The translations under genes and the position numbers were made by a program. Source: UBA5069 sp964560495 (GTDB lineage Bacteria; Chloroflexota; Anaerolineae; Caldilineales; Caldilineaceae). From it: DNA of 64,000 bases. This document shows positions 38,012 to 45,499 of this stretch, in pieces. Within the stretch, counting starts at the first letter, position 1; every line of letters begins with the position of its first letter. The DNA is taken from assembly GCA_964560495.1 (NCBI GenBank), contig CAZLMM010000024.1, forward strand, positions 1 to 64,000, read 5' to 3'. The notes under the pieces are model-generated. The model saw nothing but the letters and a program-made list of their open reading frames with translations, searched no databases and had not been told where the DNA came from.

Positions 38012-39205
38012 CTATCGATGTCGCGCCAGCACGCCAGCCATCCGTTCCAGCGCCAACGCCAGTTGATCCTCTGGCTGCAATACGCTGATGCGCAGCCAAT
38101 CCACCCACTTTTCGCCAAAGGCGGTGCCCGGAAAGATGAGCACGTGCCCCTCTTTGAGAAGGAGATAAGCCAGCTCAAAGGCAGGAATGCCGCTGGAAGC
38201 AGCGTTGGTGTAGACAAAGAATGCACCCTGCGGCTCGCCATAGGTGAAGCCCAGATCGGTCAGTCCGCTCTTCATCAGCGCAATGCGACGCCGGTAGATT
38301 TCCCGATACTCAGCCACCACGTCCTGCGGACCGGTTGCCGCGGCCAGGGCTGCGTACTGGCTCACAGCCGACAGGGGGCCGGTCGTGGCAGCTTTCACCG
38401 CTGTCATTGCCGCAATGAAGTCCGCCGGCGCGGCCGCATAGCCAACGCGCCAGCCGGTCATGGCGTAGGTCTTGGAAAAACCGCCCAACGTAACTGTGCG
38501 CTCAAACATCCCCGGCAAACTGGCGAAGCTCAATTGCTCGGCAGGGGGATAGATGTATTTCTCGTAGATTTCATCGCTGATGACGATCAAGTTATGGCGC
38601 TGTGCGATCTCGGCAATTGCTCGCAGATTGGCCGGACTGACCACCGCCGAGGTGGGGTTGCTGGGCGAGATGAGCAGGATGGCCTTGGTCTTGGGCGTGA
38701 TGGCCGCCTCCACCTCTGCGGGCCGCAAGTCGAAGTTGTCTTCCGGGTAGGTGGGCACAAGCGTCATCTTGGCCCCGGCCTGATGGATCGCCTCGTCGTA
38801 GCTCGTGTAGCGCGGGTCAGGCGCCAGGATTTCGTCGCCCGGGTCGAGAAGCGTCTGCATGAGCAGGTAGAGCGCCTCCTGCCCGCCATCGGTGATCAGA
38901 ACATCGTCGCGTGTCAGCGGGATGTTGTTCTGGTCGTGCAGGTTGGCCGCCACTGCTTCGCGCAGAGCTGGCAGGCCAGCCGTAGGAACGGGCAGATCAG
39001 CCCGTCCATCCAGTATGGCCGCGCGAGCTGCAGCAATGACATGTTCTGGCGTGTTGAGGTCTGGGTCGCCGCGGCCCAGAGTAATCGCGTCGGGAATTTG
39101 CCCCGCCAGTTCCATGAGAGCATAGCGCAGTTTGACGCCGTCAGCGGCGACTGCGCGCAGTTCGTCTGGCGTCACAATCTGACCTGGTGCGACTTTCTGG
39201 CTCAT
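38012..39205 (-). CDS. PLP-dependent aminotransferase (AspC-like), intact
   Basis: The 397-aa class I aminotransferase has ITLGRGDPD near residue 43, the substrate motif SPSNPTSAVV, SDEIYEKYIY, and the PLP lysine in LGGFSKTYAMTGWRVGY. The arginine near the C-terminus in WLRISVL binds the carboxylate. Together with the proteins at 51847 and 59480 it shares the LGRGDPD block, suggesting recent common origin. It is 3 bp downstream of the lysine-less relative at 39209. Expected reaction: exchange of amino groups between an amino acid and a 2-oxo acid in the cytoplasm. Confidence 0.9.
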   Translation of the reverse strand: MSQKVAPGQIVTPDELRAVAADGVKLRYALMELAGQIPDAITLGRGDPDLNTPEHVIAAARAAILDGRADLPVPTAGLPALREAVAANLHDQNNIPLTRDDVLITDGGQEALYLLMQTLLDPGDEILAPDPRYTSYDEAIHQAGAKMTLVPTYPEDNFDLRPAEVEAAITPKTKAILLISPSNPTSAVVSPANLRAIAEIAQRHNLIVISDEIYEKYIYPPAEQLSFASLPGMFERTVTLGGFSKTYAMTGWRVGYAAAPADFIAAMTAVKAATTGPLSAVSQYAALAAATGPQDVVAEYREIYRRRIALMKSGLTDLGFTYGEPQGAFFVYTNAASSGIPAFELAYLLLKEGHVLIFPGTAFGEKWVDWLRISVLQPEDQLALALERMAGVLARHR

Positions 39206-39208
39206 TCA

Positions 39209-40297
39209 CTAACGTCCTTTCACCTGGCGCAGCCCAACCTCGAGCGCCTCCAGCGCATCGGCCAGCGAGCCGGAAGGCGCGGCAATGCGGAGCATGCCGG
39301 GCTGGCCGAGCAACGCGCCGTCGCCCACCAGGACGCCGGCAGAGCGGCACGCACCAGCCGCAGCGCTGCTGTCACCCACCTTGGCCGCAACGAAGGCCAC
39401 CGTGTCCGGTTCCAGGTAAGCGATCTCAAGGCGGTCGAGGAGCGCAAGGATCGCTTCCATACGCTCGGCGTATTGGGCTTCGATCTCGCCTTCATCCACT
39501 TCGACGGCAGCCGCCAACGCCGCATACTGGCTGGCAGCCGCTGTGCAGATGGTGATGGATTGCTTGAGATCGCGCACCGGCGTAAAGACGCGCTTTGCGC
39601 CGGCGACCCAACTGACGCGCCACGCCCCCAAGCCCGGCGCCTCGGCAAAGCTGCCGATAGTCAGTGTGCGCTCCGCCATCCCCGGCAGCGATGCAAACCG
39701 CACGAAGGGCGCCTCCGGCCGCACAGGGCCGACGCTCTCGTCTGCGATGACGGCAAGACCCGCGGCGGCAACCCACTCAGCCAGACGCTGCAAAAGCCCT
39801 GGCTGATAAACCTGACCCGTTAGCGGGTGTGGATTGCTCACGATCAGCAGACCGCCGTGGATCTGCGGCAGTTCGCCCGCCAGATCGAGCACGTGTACGC
39901 GCGCGTTGGCGAACTCCAACCCGGCGCGATAGACCGTGGGCGCCGGCGCCGGCAGATAGACGTCCTGCCCAGCAGCCAGGCCGCGCACGGCTACATAACG
40001 CGCCTCGGCCACTCCGCCGCAGATGGTCGCCAGATTCTCGTCCATCGCCGCCCCAGCCGCAGTCAGGGATGACGCCACCGCACGGCAGAGCGGCGCGATG
40101 CCTGGGCGTCGCGTGTAATGGTCGCACAGGTGGCGTTCGATGGCGTCGATGGTTGACTCGCGCAGCGCGGGCGAGGTGCTGCTGGCAAGAAACTCTTCGC
40201 TCAGGTCGATCACATCATCGTGCACCGGCGGTGGGACAGGCAGACTACGAGCGCGCTGCGCCGCCATGCCGCCGAGAATGGAAGAACCCATGGTCAT
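39209..40297 (-). CDS. Aminotransferase-like protein lacking the PLP lysine
   Basis: The 362-aa protein aligns by eye over most of its length with class I aminotransferases: SNPHPLTGQVYQ matches the NPTG motif, VIADESVGPVRP the ADE(I/L)Y motif and LRIAAPSG the C-terminal arginine block. At the PLP lysine position it reads IGSFAEAPGLGAWRVSW, with glutamate for lysine. Several neighbours of the cofactor site (the first GRGDPD block, the YE of DEIYE) are also lost. It cannot form the normal internal aldimine, so it is probably a pseudoenzyme, perhaps a partner or regulator of the adjacent intact enzyme. The start overlaps the previous gene as ATGA, evidence that it is still translated. Confidence 0.82.
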   Translation of the reverse strand: MTMGSSILGGMAAQRARSLPVPPPVHDDVIDLSEEFLASSTSPALRESTIDAIERHLCDHYTRRPGIAPLCRAVASSLTAAGAAMDENLATICGGVAEARYVAVRGLAAGQDVYLPAPAPTVYRAGLEFANARVHVLDLAGELPQIHGGLLIVSNPHPLTGQVYQPGLLQRLAEWVAAAGLAVIADESVGPVRPEAPFVRFASLPGMAERTLTIGSFAEAPGLGAWRVSWVAGAKRVFTPVRDLKQSITICTAAASQYAALAAAVEVDEGEIEAQYAERMEAILALLDRLEIAYLEPDTVAFVAAKVGDSSAAAGACRSAGVLVGDGALLGQPGMLRIAAPSGSLADALEALEVGLRQVKGR

Positions 40298-40752
40298 ACG
40301 CCCTGCGGTCGGTCGCCGCTTTCGCCTTCCTTGTAGACCTGCATGAACTCGATCTCGATACCGCTGACTTCATCCTGCAAGAAGGCCACCCAACCTTCGG
40401 GGTGGACGTGGCTGCCCGTCACCTTGCAGGCGGAGCACTCTTTGAGCGTGGCGCCATTTGCCTGAGCTTCCGTCAGCGCGGCGTCAATATCTTCCACTGC
40501 AAAGCAAATGTGGTGCAGTCCCTCATGGCCGCGCTGGGCGATCCATGAGGCGAAGCGGCCATCTGCATCCATGGATTGCGTCACCTGAAATTCCACGCCG
40601 CCCAGGTCGAAGACTGCGGCGCGATTGCGACTCTTGTTGAAGTCCTTGACCTGGACGCTTTCCGGCGCGCCCAATAGCCGCTTATAGGCGGCCAACGACG
40701 CATCCACGTCGCGCACAGCAAAAGTCATGTGTTTGATCTGGGTTACTTTCAT
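40294..40752 (-). CDS. VOC family protein (glyoxalase/methylmalonyl-CoA epimerase-like)
   Basis: The 152-aa protein shows two beta-alpha-beta-beta-beta repeats, with metal-ligand candidates His8 in IKHMTFAV, a histidine pair in GLHHICFAV and glutamates in GIEIEFMQV. The pattern is most like methylmalonyl-CoA epimerase among the VOC proteins. The start overlaps the SDR stop (ATGA) and the stop overlaps the next start (ATGA), so expression is tightly coupled. A role in epimerising or rearranging an acid or CoA intermediate is possible; the family also includes dioxygenases and resistance proteins. Confidence 0.82.
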   Translation of the reverse strand: MKVTQIKHMTFAVRDVDASLAAYKRLLGAPESVQVKDFNKSRNRAAVFDLGGVEFQVTQSMDADGRFASWIAQRGHEGLHHICFAVEDIDAALTEAQANGATLKECSACKVTGSHVHPEGWVAFLQDEVSGIEIEFMQVYKEGESGDRPQGV

Positions 40753-41573
40753 GTGACCATCCTTCTGCTCATTTCATCTACGTAAAGCGTCACTTTATGG
40801 GGCGCAAACTCGAAATCGTACCCTTCCGCAGCGATCGTATCTGCCACTGGGCCGGCGTCGAAGCGCAGACCCGAAAAGCGGCTGGGCGGCTGCAACGCCA
40901 GCCAGACGAAGGCCGACGCCAACGTGAGCGGATCGGTCCAGCGGGCGCGCTCTGCGTCGCTCAACCCGTTCTCGTCGGCCCGGCGGATGGACGTGGGCTT
41001 GATGGGCTTACCCGGCCCCATGGTGTTGACGGCGATGTTGTGCGCTGCCGCTTCCAGCGCCAGCGCCTTGGTGAAGCCTTCGACGCCATGTTTGGCTGCA
41101 CAATACGAGACTTCATTGACAAAGCCGCGCATGCTGGATCCGCTGGCGATGGCCACGCAATGGCCGCCGCCTTGACGCACCATGTGCGGCCATGCGGCCC
41201 ACACTCCGTGATAGACGCCTGTCAGGTTGACAGCGATCATCTTGCTCCAGAAATCCGGCGTGTGTTGGGCGAAGGGGACGAGCGGCATGATCGCTGCATT
41301 GTTGACCACCATGTCCAGCCGTCCCCATTGGGCTGTGATGGCGGCCGCAGCGTTTTGCATCGCCTGAGCGTCGCTCACGTCGACGACCAGGCTCAGGACT
41401 GGGCCGCCGTCGCTGCGAATTTCGTCCCCGGTCAAAGCCAGCTCGTGCGCGTCGATATCCGTGATGCAGACGCGCGCTCCGGCGCGGGCCAGCCCGCGAG
41501 CGATGCCTGCGCCAAAGCCCCGTCCCGCTCCGGTGACCCACACCACTCGATTTTCCAGCAGGTTCGTCGCCAT
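40749..41573 (-). CDS. SDR family oxidoreductase
   Basis: The 274-aa short-chain dehydrogenase has the cofactor motif TGAGRGFGAGIARGLA, DIDAHE (aspartate favouring NAD), NNAAIMPL, and the catalytic YCAAK after a serine in IASGSSMRG. The C-terminal part (about 215-274) is longer than the minimal SDR and not clearly conserved. It overlaps the VOC gene and follows a DUF4438 gene after a 66-bp gap with a hairpin. It probably interconverts a hydroxyl and keto group on an intermediate of the pathway. Confidence 0.9.
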   Translation of the reverse strand: MATNLLENRVVWVTGAGRGFGAGIARGLARAGARVCITDIDAHELALTGDEIRSDGGPVLSLVVDVSDAQAMQNAAAAITAQWGRLDMVVNNAAIMPLVPFAQHTPDFWSKMIAVNLTGVYHGVWAAWPHMVRQGGGHCVAIASGSSMRGFVNEVSYCAAKHGVEGFTKALALEAAAHNIAVNTMGPGKPIKPTSIRRADENGLSDAERARWTDPLTLASAFVWLALQPPSRFSGLRFDAGPVADTIAAEGYDFEFAPHKVTLYVDEMSRRMVT

Positions 41574-41590
41574 AGAGAGGGCCGAGAGAG

Positions 41591-41630
41591 ACAGGATGAA
41601 CAGGACCTAGGGGCATCCTGTTCATCCTGT
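41591..41630. repeat. ACAGGATG-type inverted repeat in the operon
   Basis: ACAGGATGAACAGGA (41591-41605) and TCCTGTTCATCCTGT (41616-41630) form a perfect 15-bp stem with a 10-nt loop. Related ACAGGATG units lie at 60652-60710 and 61800-61850. Here it separates the SDR and DUF4438 genes inside the operon. Confidence 0.8.
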
Positions 41631-41639
41631 TAAGGCTTC

Positions 41640-42512
41640 CTAATTCACCTGTAGCAGTTCTTTGATGTTTGCGCCGGCTGTCATCACTGGTTGAATCACC
41701 GGCGCCTTGCTCGTCATGAGCACGGCGATGCCCGGCCCATAGCCGCTGCGGAAACTGCCGCCTTGACAGACCACGCCGATCGCCATCGCGCCCGCCAGAA
41801 AACCGTGGCCATAACGACTATCCCAATCAGCCACGGCCACGAGGTCGCCAAAGCGCAGGTCGGCCAAACCGGCCGCGGCGAAGCGCTCTGGGTCGGATGT
41901 TTGCAAATTGAGCGCGCCATTCTCGCTGCCCAAACCGGCCCCTGCCCCCGCCAATACACTCGGCGCGACGCCCCGCACCGGTACAACCAGCTTGCCGTCG
42001 CCGCTCACATCCGGGTTGAGCGCATCCAGCAACGCAGGCGAACAGCTCTTGAACTGGATATCGGGAAACTCAGCGAGCTGTAAACCCACGCCGTGGGCCT
42101 GCACCTGCACCTTGTCGCCCGGCGCCATCTTTTCCAGCGCCGCATCTTCGAAGTGGCAGATGACGTGCTCGGCAAAGCGTCCGCTCTTGCCGATGACAAC
42201 GCCGATTGCGCCGCTTGCTGCGCCGCTGACCACCCGCGCTCTATTGCCCAGGCAGGCAAAGACGCTCAAGGCTGCGTTGGCCGGGCCGCTGGTTTTGATG
42301 GAGACCCCCGGCTGGATCAGCTCCGCCGCCCAACCCAGCGCATGGTCGCCCAGTTTTACATTGTAGACCAGTCCGCCATAGGCCGGCACGACCAGCGGCT
42401 CGCCGTCAGCCGACACCAGATAGGGACTGGCGGGTAGACCCGGCATGGATGGATTGGCGATCTCACCCAGAACGGAGATTTTTACAAGTTGTGATACGTT
42501 TGTTGTCAGCAT
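41640..42512 (-). CDS. DUF4438-type protein, copy a
   Basis: The 290-aa protein starts MLTTNVSQLVKISVLGEI and contains GGLVYNVKLGD, ASGAIGVVIGKSG, the VQAHGVGLQL strand region, GDLVAVADWDSRYGHGF and a terminal PVIQPVMTAGANIKELL. The same blocks occur in the neighbour at 42621-43475. I recognise the set as the DUF4438 family from recall, whose biochemical function is not established to my knowledge. No signal peptide or membrane segment is seen. Two adjacent paralogues within this operon suggest a heteromer or subfunctionalised pair. Confidence 0.75.
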   Translation of the reverse strand: MLTTNVSQLVKISVLGEIANPSMPGLPASPYLVSADGEPLVVPAYGGLVYNVKLGDHALGWAAELIQPGVSIKTSGPANAALSVFACLGNRARVVSGAASGAIGVVIGKSGRFAEHVICHFEDAALEKMAPGDKVQVQAHGVGLQLAEFPDIQFKSCSPALLDALNPDVSGDGKLVVPVRGVAPSVLAGAGAGLGSENGALNLQTSDPERFAAAGLADLRFGDLVAVADWDSRYGHGFLAGAMAIGVVCQGGSFRSGYGPGIAVLMTSKAPVIQPVMTAGANIKELLQVN

Positions 42513-42620
42513 GATTGGCTCTCGAACATATTCATTTGGGTTTTGAGGTCTTGGGGAGACGGGTTTGGGAATTGCCTATTCCCAAAAACCTCATTGCCTC
42601 AAGACACCACTGCCCGGTGC
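42513..42620. repeat. Inverted repeat between the two DUF4438 genes
   Basis: TTTGGGAAT and ATTCCCAAA form a 9-bp stem with a TGCCT loop (about 42566-42588), nested within GTCTTG/CAAGAC pairs. It probably folds in the polycistronic mRNA between the two paralogues. Confidence 0.6.
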
Positions 42621-43475
42621 TTACACCATCCCCAACATCCTGGCGATATTGGCCCCTGGGTCAATTACCGGTTCAATCTCGCCGTTGGCGCAGACGAGCA
42701 TGTCCTGACAACCGGGGCCATGACCTGTCATGACCGAGTCGCCGTGCATGATCAAGCCGATGGTCACGCCCCCGGGCTTGAAGCCGCGGCCAAAGCGGTG
42801 GTCGGTATCCATGACAGCCACCAGATCGCCCAACTTCAGGTTGTCGATGCCGTGCTCAGCCAGCGCCGCCCGGTCGCCGGTCATCAAGTCCTGATCGACA
42901 AACTCCGGCGTCAACTCGGCGCCGCTGCCCATAATGTGGGCTGGGATGGTCGCCACAACCGGGACTTGCAGCCTGCCCGCCGCCGATCTGCCCAATCCCC
43001 ACGCCTCGATCAGGTTGGGGCCGGCCTTCTTGACCAACACGCCTGGAAAGTCGAGCAGTTTCATGCCGCGCCCTTCAGTTTTGATCACGATGCGGTCGCC
43101 GACGCAGAGCTGTTCCAGTACATCAGGCGCAAAATCCACCAACAATCGGGCATGTTCTCCGGTGACGACGCCGCGTGCGCCTATGGCAGGCCCGCTGGCG
43201 ACGAAGGCTTCGTTGCCAACGCAAGTCAGGTAGTGCATTGCGTGATCCACTGCGTCGTCAGGATGGGCGATAGAGACGCCCGGCTCCACGTGGTCGCCCG
43301 CCCAGCCATACGCGGGAGCGCCGACGCGGGCGTTGTAGACGATCCCTGCCATGCCAATGAGCACCCGTCCGACGCCTTCGGTGTCTGGGCGATAAGGCGA
43401 GCGATCCAGCGTCGGCGCGCTGATGAAACCGGAGACCGCCATTTTCACAAGTTGGTCACGATTCGTCCGCAACAT
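42621..43475 (-). CDS. DUF4438-type protein, copy b
   Basis: The 284-aa protein starts MLRTNRDQLVKMAVSGFI, which lines up with the start of copy a. That agreement and the AAAGG 6 nt upstream support the ATG at 43475 rather than 43481. Shared blocks are AGIVYNARVG, GARGVVTGEHAR, IKTEGRGMKL, GDLVAVMDTDHRFGRGF and EPVIDPGANIARML. The conserved aspartates and histidine in the VAVMDTDHR segment could bind metal or substrate, but this is a guess. It follows the D-2-hydroxyacid dehydrogenase gene by about 30 bp. Confidence 0.75.
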   Translation of the reverse strand: MLRTNRDQLVKMAVSGFISAPTLDRSPYRPDTEGVGRVLIGMAGIVYNARVGAPAYGWAGDHVEPGVSIAHPDDAVDHAMHYLTCVGNEAFVASGPAIGARGVVTGEHARLLVDFAPDVLEQLCVGDRIVIKTEGRGMKLLDFPGVLVKKAGPNLIEAWGLGRSAAGRLQVPVVATIPAHIMGSGAELTPEFVDQDLMTGDRAALAEHGIDNLKLGDLVAVMDTDHRFGRGFKPGGVTIGLIMHGDSVMTGHGPGCQDMLVCANGEIEPVIDPGANIARMLGMV

Positions 43476-43508
43476 GGGCATCCTTTTACTTATCGCGTAG
43501 TCAAATTT

Positions 43509-44525
43509 TCATATCACCCGGTGGGCCAGCGAACCATTCTCTGCAAAGCGCCGGACATTGGCCAGAACATCGCTCATCTGCCGATCCCGTGCGCCGCCCG
43601 TGCCGCCGCCAATGTGGGGCGTCAGAATCACGTTGTCGCACTGCAAAAGTGGATGATCGAAGGGGATCGGCTCGTAGAGAAAGACATCCAGCCCGGCGCC
43701 GGCAATCTGACGGCGTTGCAGCGCGGTCACGAGCGCGTCTTCTTCGATGACGCCGCCGCGGCAAATGTTGACCAGGAAGGCGCTGGGCTTCATCAGCGCC
43801 AGCTCGCGCGCTCCGATCATCTTCTCGGTCTCTGGCGTCAACGGCGTGGCAAGCAGCACGAAGTCCGACGCCCGCAGGAGATCGTCTTTTTCGGCAAAGA
43901 CAACGCCTTCCGCTGTCTCTGCCGTGGAAGGCAGCCTCGTGCGCTTGTTGTAAAGGACCGACATGCCAAAGGCGCGCGCTCGCCGCGCCGTCTCTGCTCC
44001 GATCTCGCCGAAGCCGATGACGCCCAGAGTGCGCCCCACCACTTCGAGCATTTGCGATTGCATGTTCATCCACTGAAACTTGTGCTTGCGCTGTTCAGTG
44101 CGGATCGGCTCGACGCCCAGACTGCGGTACGCGCCAGTCACGGTGGCTACGTGACCGCGTATCAGGTTCTTGCTCAGGGCCAGGATCAAGGTCATGGCCA
44201 GCTCGGCCACGGCGATGCAGCCGTGGAGCGGCATCGTTGCGACAGCCACGCCGCGGGCGCGCGCAGCGTCAAGATCGACGCCGTCGGGTCGTGCGCCGTA
44301 GCGCTGGATCAGCTTGAGGCGAGGCGAAGCGGCGATCAGTTCAGCATTGATGGCTGTGCTCTGCGTCACGATGGCGTCGGCTTTAGGAAGCAGATGGGCC
44401 ATTGCTGCGGGCGAGTCGTCGGCTGGCGCAATCAGACCCAGTGATTGCGCTGGTTGCAGTTTGGTAATCCACTCGAAGTCGGTTGGCGTTTTGGGCTCGG
44501 CAAATAGGACGGTGAAGGTTTCCAT
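43509..44525 (-). CDS. D-2-hydroxyacid dehydrogenase family protein
   Basis: The 338-aa protein has the NAD-binding motif LGVIGFGEIGAETARRA, VNICRGGVIEEDAL with the substrate arginine, GAGLDVFLYEPIP with the catalytic glutamate and ILTPHIGGGTG with the catalytic histidine. The family reduces 2-oxo acids to D-2-hydroxy acids or the reverse (phosphoglycerate, glyoxylate, hydroxyisocaproate). It is the second gene of the operon, 5 bp after the GntR gene. A second family member is at 57071-58018 in the opposite operon. Confidence 0.9.
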   Translation of the reverse strand: METFTVLFAEPKTPTDFEWITKLQPAQSLGLIAPADDSPAAMAHLLPKADAIVTQSTAINAELIAASPRLKLIQRYGARPDGVDLDAARARGVAVATMPLHGCIAVAELAMTLILALSKNLIRGHVATVTGAYRSLGVEPIRTEQRKHKFQWMNMQSQMLEVVGRTLGVIGFGEIGAETARRARAFGMSVLYNKRTRLPSTAETAEGVVFAEKDDLLRASDFVLLATPLTPETEKMIGARELALMKPSAFLVNICRGGVIEEDALVTALQRRQIAGAGLDVFLYEPIPFDHPLLQCDNVILTPHIGGGTGGARDRQMSDVLANVRRFAENGSLAHRVI

Positions 44526-44530
44526 ATGAC

Positions 44531-45232
44531 CTATACAATCTGGGCAGAGCTTTCCTGCCCGTCTTCTGGCGACCAGTTGGCCAACAGGTGATGAAGCGAC
44601 TCGGCGATGTGGTCGCTGAGGATCTGCTTGGCCTGCGTCTTGTCACGCGCCTTGAGCGCCGTAATCAAGGTGGGATGGCTGCCCACGACCTCATCGAGAA
44701 ATGTGTAAATCTTGTGGCGGGTGCGCAGACAGCGCCGTAGCCCGACTTCCAGGTTGAGCCACAATTTGAGCGCCAGCTCATGATTCGCCTGTTCGAGCAG
44801 ATATTCATGAAAACGAAGGTCGATCTCGACCAAACGCGTAAGATCGCCGCTGCGCGCAGCTTGGCGCATCTCCTCCACGATTTCATCGAGATAGTCGATG
44901 TCGGCGTCAGACATGCGCTCGATGCTGTGGTCGAGAGCCAGGAGCTCGAGCGCCGTGCGCACCGAATATAGCTCCTCCACATACTTGCGGGTCAGCGGCG
45001 TGACGATGACGCCTTTGTAGGGCACGCTCTGGAGCAGTCCCTCTTGTTCCAACTGACCCAGCGCTTCACGGATTGGTCCACGGCTCACCCCAAGTTGTTC
45101 GGCGATCTGCGCCTGATTGAACTCTGCGCCGGGCGCCAGAGCGCCGTCGATGATCAGCTGGCGGAGCACGCCGGTGACATTTTCCTTGAGCGTGCGCGGC
45201 TCAATTCGCTGCAAGTTCTCCAGATACGTCAC
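44531..45232 (-). CDS. GntR family transcriptional regulator, FCD (FadR-type) subfamily
   Basis: The 233-aa protein has an N-terminal winged helix (about 14-78) with IAEQLGVSRGPIREALGQLEQEGLL and an all-helical FCD effector domain. The D/H/H metal-ligand pattern is partly visible in EIDLRFHEYLLEQANH and GSHPTLITALKARD. The start is GTG at 45232, preceded by GAGGAAC. It is the first gene of the leftward operon. The predicted operator (45335-45354) lies about 100 bp upstream, at the promoter it would share with the divergent importer operon. FCD regulators usually respond to carboxylates such as amino or hydroxy acids, which fits the enzymes of the island. Autoregulation is likely. Confidence 0.92.
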   Translation of the reverse strand: MTYLENLQRIEPRTLKENVTGVLRQLIIDGALAPGAEFNQAQIAEQLGVSRGPIREALGQLEQEGLLQSVPYKGVIVTPLTRKYVEELYSVRTALELLALDHSIERMSDADIDYLDEIVEEMRQAARSGDLTRLVEIDLRFHEYLLEQANHELALKLWLNLEVGLRRCLRTRHKIYTFLDEVVGSHPTLITALKARDKTQAKQILSDHIAESLHHLLANWSPEDGQESSAQIV

Positions 45233-45291
45233 TGTTCCTCACCCTCTGCGCCTCATCGCACATTTTTTGGGAAGTTGCTTGCAAATCATGA

Positions 45292-45320
45292 TTGACAACG
45301 GATGCGACTCATGATACACT
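45292..45320 (+). promoter_or_regulatory. Rightward promoter for the peptide importer operon
   Basis: TTGACA (45292-45297), a 17-nt spacer and TACACT (45315-45320) give a good vegetative promoter about 180 bp before the importer lipoprotein ATG. The predicted transcription start is near 45327, and the operator begins about 8 nt later. Confidence 0.75.
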
Positions 45321-45339
45321 CCAAAATTAGATTTGTCAA
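45311..45339 (-). promoter_or_regulatory. Leftward promoter for the GntR-amidohydrolase operon
   Basis: On the minus strand TTGACA (45339-45334), 17 nt and TATCAT (45316-45311) form a near-consensus promoter. Its -10 box overlaps that of the rightward promoter and its -35 box lies within the operator. The predicted leader to the GTG at 45232 is about 70 nt. Confidence 0.75.
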
Positions 45340-45354
45340 CTGTCAACAGTTGAC
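45335..45354. promoter_or_regulatory. Predicted GntR operator, site 1
   Basis: GTCAACTGTCAACAGTTGAC is a perfect 9-2-9 inverted repeat. It also contains the direct repeat TGTCAAC-TGTCAAC. It covers the -35 box of the leftward promoter and the initial transcribed region of the rightward promoter. A single bound repressor could therefore block both. The site at 29428-29447 differs by one base. Confidence 0.82.
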
Positions 45355-45499
45355 GGTATGATTGCTACATGTTCGCTACAGTCTTCTAACAGCGCCGTCT
45401 GTATCGTTCCTTGTGAACGACGCATGTCTCCCATGTGTTGTCCGCTTCGTTCGTTTTCATTCGTTTGTCGGCACGTTCGATTCAAAGGGGGGCACCATC

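Noticed and set aside
37775..39823. 682-codon plus-strand frame opposite the aminotransferase genes
   Set aside because: Antisense shadow over two coupled minus-strand genes.
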